Assembly: GCA_030770535.1 (NCBI GenBank) | Contig: JASVEC010000012.1 | Location: forward strand, 186,001-250,000 | From: Batkoa obscura | Taxonomy: Eukaryota; Entomophthoromycota; Entomophthoromycetes; Entomophthorales; Batkoaceae | Reading direction: 5' to 3' | DNA length: 64,000 nt | Shown here: positions 61,901 to 64,000 of the stretch, one piece after another | Layout of the letters: every line of letters starts with the position of its first letter | How positions within the stretch are numbered: position 1 is the stretch's first letter | Position numbers and translations under genes: made by a program | The notes under the pieces: model-generated | The model's database searches: none | Told to the model about the DNA's origin: nothing | Seen by the model: only the letters and a program-made list of their open reading frames with translations

Positions 61901-62210
61901 TGTCTATTGGGTTAACACACTAGTCTTGGCATTTTTGCCTCAAGATCCAAAAATAAAAAACTATATTAAATATAGAATAATAAATTAATTGATATTAAGG
62001 ATTGCTATTAATGATTCATAGCTCTATTAATTATTAGCTAGTAAAAGCGTTCAGTGTTTTAGTATTTAATATAATAGAAAAATTCTGGTTTTCTAATAGA
62101 CATAGTTAATTAAGTAAATAAATTATGATAATTAAACATTAATAACAATACAAAAATTAGAACTAAAATATCAATTTTCATTATTTTAAGGATCATTAAT
62201 GTAATGAAAC
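58916..62210. other. long gene-free region
   Basis: 3.3 kb of AT-rich DNA with no MITE copy and no frame with a family signature; the longest frames (63-64 codons at 60578 and 61557) look random. The proximal part should hold the promoter of the Ser/Thr-rich gene. Confidence 0.55.
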
Positions 62211-63554
62211 ATGGAATCGATTTTGAGTAAAAAAGATGCTAATTTCTTCTTTAGCAAAATGGAAACTTTAACTCTAGAAGATTATATAAAGGCAGGTCTA
62301 TTCGAATTTAAAAATATTAGATTCACAACCACATTAACCTGCGCTGAGAAACAAAATATATGTGAAAAGCTGGATGGTATAGAGGTGAGCTTTGGATTCA
62401 CAAGGGAAAGGGTAACGTTGCTATATGAAGACAAAATGCTATTAGGTGGATTTACAAGCTATGAATATCAAGTTTTATTACAAGGGGATGAAGAAGGATT
62501 TATTACAATTATCGATAAGGTGGATACTACTGGTTATGGTAAGGCACCAAAGGTAATGAAAAAGATGCTTAAGAGTTATTTGGATTATAGAAAATATCGC
62601 TATAGAGAAAGTAGACATTTGGTCTATTTATTTGCCAAACCTCAACCCCAGTATCTTTTTAAAAATTCGAAAAGGAATACAAATAAAAAGATGTTGAATG
62701 ATAAACAGTTGATTAACTATTGGATAGATGTTTTGGACAGCCCACTATTTGAGATGAACTTAAACTATAAAAAATATATTTATGTACCAGGGAATGAACT
62801 AGGTCAAATCAAGTCATTGGTTAAAAACTCATTGGATGGATGGAATTATTCTACTATTTACAACGAAAATGACATAGTAAAACAAGTCATATTAAATTTA
62901 AACGATGATTGTTTAACTAGATTGAGTAAAAATGAATGTAATCAAAATTTATCAATTAAAGAGTTTTTACTCATTTTGCCTTTTACTGAAGAATGTAATA
63001 CTGGTCAGTTAGTAGCCACATTTTTTTTGTCAAATTTTAATATAAATTATAAGAAAGGTTTATTAGAGAGAAATGTTTTAGACAAGCTTTTAATGGAAGC
63101 TGAAAAAAAAGAAAACCAAAGTGGTGAAGAGGATAATGAATCAACGAAATCGGATAATGAGCTTGATGATAAAGAAGAGGAAGATAATAAAAACAAGGAT
63201 GAAGGTAAAAATGGATATAATAGAAATGATGAAGATGATGTGTCAGCTAATGAAAGCGAAGATTCCGAAAACCTGGAGCCCGAAGACTTGATAAATGAAA
63301 TAGAGTCAAGGCCTAAGGAAGAAAAAAGCTTTTATAAAATCTTTAATATAATAACTAACACCTCAGATTTCAGTACCTATGAAAAGGCTTTAAAAGCAAG
63401 TCAAGAAGTTGAAACTATTTTATTAGATAATGAAATCCCAATCCACGAACCTAAATCCGTCGAGGGCTTAAAATTTGGCGAACAGAAACAAGTGAAGCGT
63501 GGTGGCGAAGTAAATGTAATTAATACGTCTTTGATAAAAAGAAAGAAGAAATAG
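62211..63554 (+). CDS. Rtt109-type histone H3 acetyltransferase (KAT11)
   Basis: Fungal p300-like acetyltransferase that modifies H3 (Lys56 with Asf1 in yeast) during replication-coupled nucleosome assembly. 447 residues, intronless. Recognisable blocks are KVDTTGYG (103-110), LVYLFAKPQPQYLFKNS (137-153), KMLNDKQLINYWIDVLD (160-176) and the segment around PFTEECNTGQLVATFFLSN. The AQPQYLF...L.D..LI.WW..VLD pattern is the Rtt109 hallmark. From about 305 to 375 there is a strongly acidic, Asn-rich insert (EEDNESTKSDNELDDKEEED). The protein ends with a basic tail NTSLIKRKKK, as in family members where a C-terminal Lys-rich tail helps localisation. Confidence 0.82.
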   Translation: MESILSKKDANFFFSKMETLTLEDYIKAGLFEFKNIRFTTTLTCAEKQNICEKLDGIEVSFGFTRERVTLLYEDKMLLGGFTSYEYQVLLQGDEEGFITIIDKVDTTGYGKAPKVMKKMLKSYLDYRKYRYRESRHLVYLFAKPQPQYLFKNSKRNTNKKMLNDKQLINYWIDVLDSPLFEMNLNYKKYIYVPGNELGQIKSLVKNSLDGWNYSTIYNENDIVKQVILNLNDDCLTRLSKNECNQNLSIKEFLLILPFTEECNTGQLVATFFLSNFNINYKKGLLERNVLDKLLMEAEKKENQSGEEDNESTKSDNELDDKEEEDNKNKDEGKNGYNRNDEDDVSANESEDSENLEPEDLINEIESRPKEEKSFYKIFNIITNTSDFSTYEKALKASQEVETILLDNEIPIHEPKSVEGLKFGEQKQVKRGGEVNVINTSLIKRKKK

Positions 63555-63618
63555 ATGATAAAATAAAATATTTGTATTATACATGTTTATGTTTATATTT
63601 ATTATTACTATTATAAAT

Positions 63619-64000
63619 TTATTCAATTGCTTTAGTCAATCTATCAATTAAAGATAAATGCATATTAACTACTCCAACAAATTGAGGAAGTTGATTATAT
63701 TCGCTGTAATAATCTAAAATAGCTTGTTTAAATTCTGGTTTAAACTGTATTTTATTGAAATGCAAACTCTTCATCAAACTTGAAATGGTGCTTGTGAGTA
63801 TAAAAAATTGATCTGCTAATAATGGAACTCCTTTATATTTTAGTTGTAAGTATATTAGCTGAAGATGGGAAGCCTGGTAATACTTTAATAGATTAAAATT
63901 CGACTTTAAATTGGGATACAAATCGATTGTTTTAATTATTAAAAATAAAAGGTTGGCATTACCCATGTTTGTTAAATAAGGGTAATAATCTTCTTTTGAC
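63619..64000 (-). CDS. unrecognised protein, C-terminal part, continues past the right edge
   Basis: Open minus-strand frame that is still open at the window end. The visible 127 residues begin SKEDYYPYLTNMGNANLLFL and end LIDRLTKAIE. It is rich in Leu, Ile and Tyr with amphipathic helix-like spacing (NLLFLIIKTIDLYPN, LQLIYLQLKYKGVPLLADQF), suggesting an alpha-helical protein. The internal Met at 63966 is unlikely to be the start because the frame continues upstream. It converges on the Rtt109-like gene, 64 bp apart. No family assigned. Confidence 0.6.
   Translation of the reverse strand, partial: SKEDYYPYLTNMGNANLLFLIIKTIDLYPNLKSNFNLLKYYQASHLQLIYLQLKYKGVPLLADQFFILTSTISSLMKSLHFNKIQFKPEFKQAILDYYSEYNQLPQFVGVVNMHLSLIDRLTKAIE

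Overview
The window looks like a nuclear contig from an AT-rich fungus. Most genes carry short introns (about 45-80 bp, usually GTAAGT at the 5' end and TAG at the 3' end). The gene set is fungal: an Rtt109-type histone acetyltransferase, an Och1-like GT32 mannosyltransferase, PDX1/SNZ, HMG-CoA reductase, GPI13/PIG-O and a fungal acyl-CoA-synthetase-like membrane protein. Secreted trypsins, a kinesin-13, a MIR-domain protein and the base composition suggest an early-diverging lineage, perhaps near Entomophthorales such as Conidiobolus. That placement is inference only.

Layout. 1-1459: C-terminal exons of a gamma-tubulin complex component that runs off the left edge, with a 62-residue polyasparagine tract. 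1540-3514: mitoribosomal protein mS29 (DAP3). 3943-4950: PCNA. 5869-6765: a broken alpha/beta hydrolase copy carrying a MITE. 9048-10223: PDX1. 10935-11635: a secreted-type nucleoside diphosphate kinase homologue. 11680-15042: PIG-O/GPI13. 17236-20436: HMG-CoA reductase. 22985-24212: GGPP synthase. 25597-27619: an intact-frame hydrolase paralogue and an enoyl-CoA isomerase. 27620-31121: a MITE-rich, gene-poor stretch. 31122-32036: MIR-domain protein. 32341-35037: kinesin-13. 35583-36275: isomerase pseudogene. 37736-38127: V-ATPase subunit f. 38374-39337: phosducin-like protein. 40053-51866: a 1,541-bp inverted repeat, each arm holding two divergent Hsp20 genes, around a spacer with trypsin 1, a GT32 enzyme, an acyl-CoA-synthetase-like protein and a CLASP-like protein. 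52716-53498: trypsin 2. 56357-58915: a large Ser/Thr-rich repeat protein. 62211-63554: Rtt109-like HAT. 63619-64000: an unrecognised gene leaving the right edge.

The most notable non-genic structure is a family of about 100-bp MITEs, 15 copies in both orientations. Ends are TGGGG...CCCCA and flanks are TA. One copy interrupts a hydrolase pseudogene whose paralogue 19 kb away keeps the unoccupied site, so the TA target duplication can be read directly. Another copy supplies the start codon and first codons of that paralogue's open frame. The second notable structure is the inverted Hsp20 repeat, apparently identical in both arms.

Functional links: HMG-CoA reductase and GGPP synthase are neighbours in the isoprenoid pathway. 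PIG-O and the GT32 enzyme serve the secretory and cell-wall pathway. Trypsins and the Ser/Thr-rich protein are secreted. The gamma-tubulin complex component, kinesin-13 and CLASP are microtubule proteins but lie far apart, so no operon-like logic is claimed. No tRNA, rRNA, CRISPR array, LTR or virus-derived element was found.
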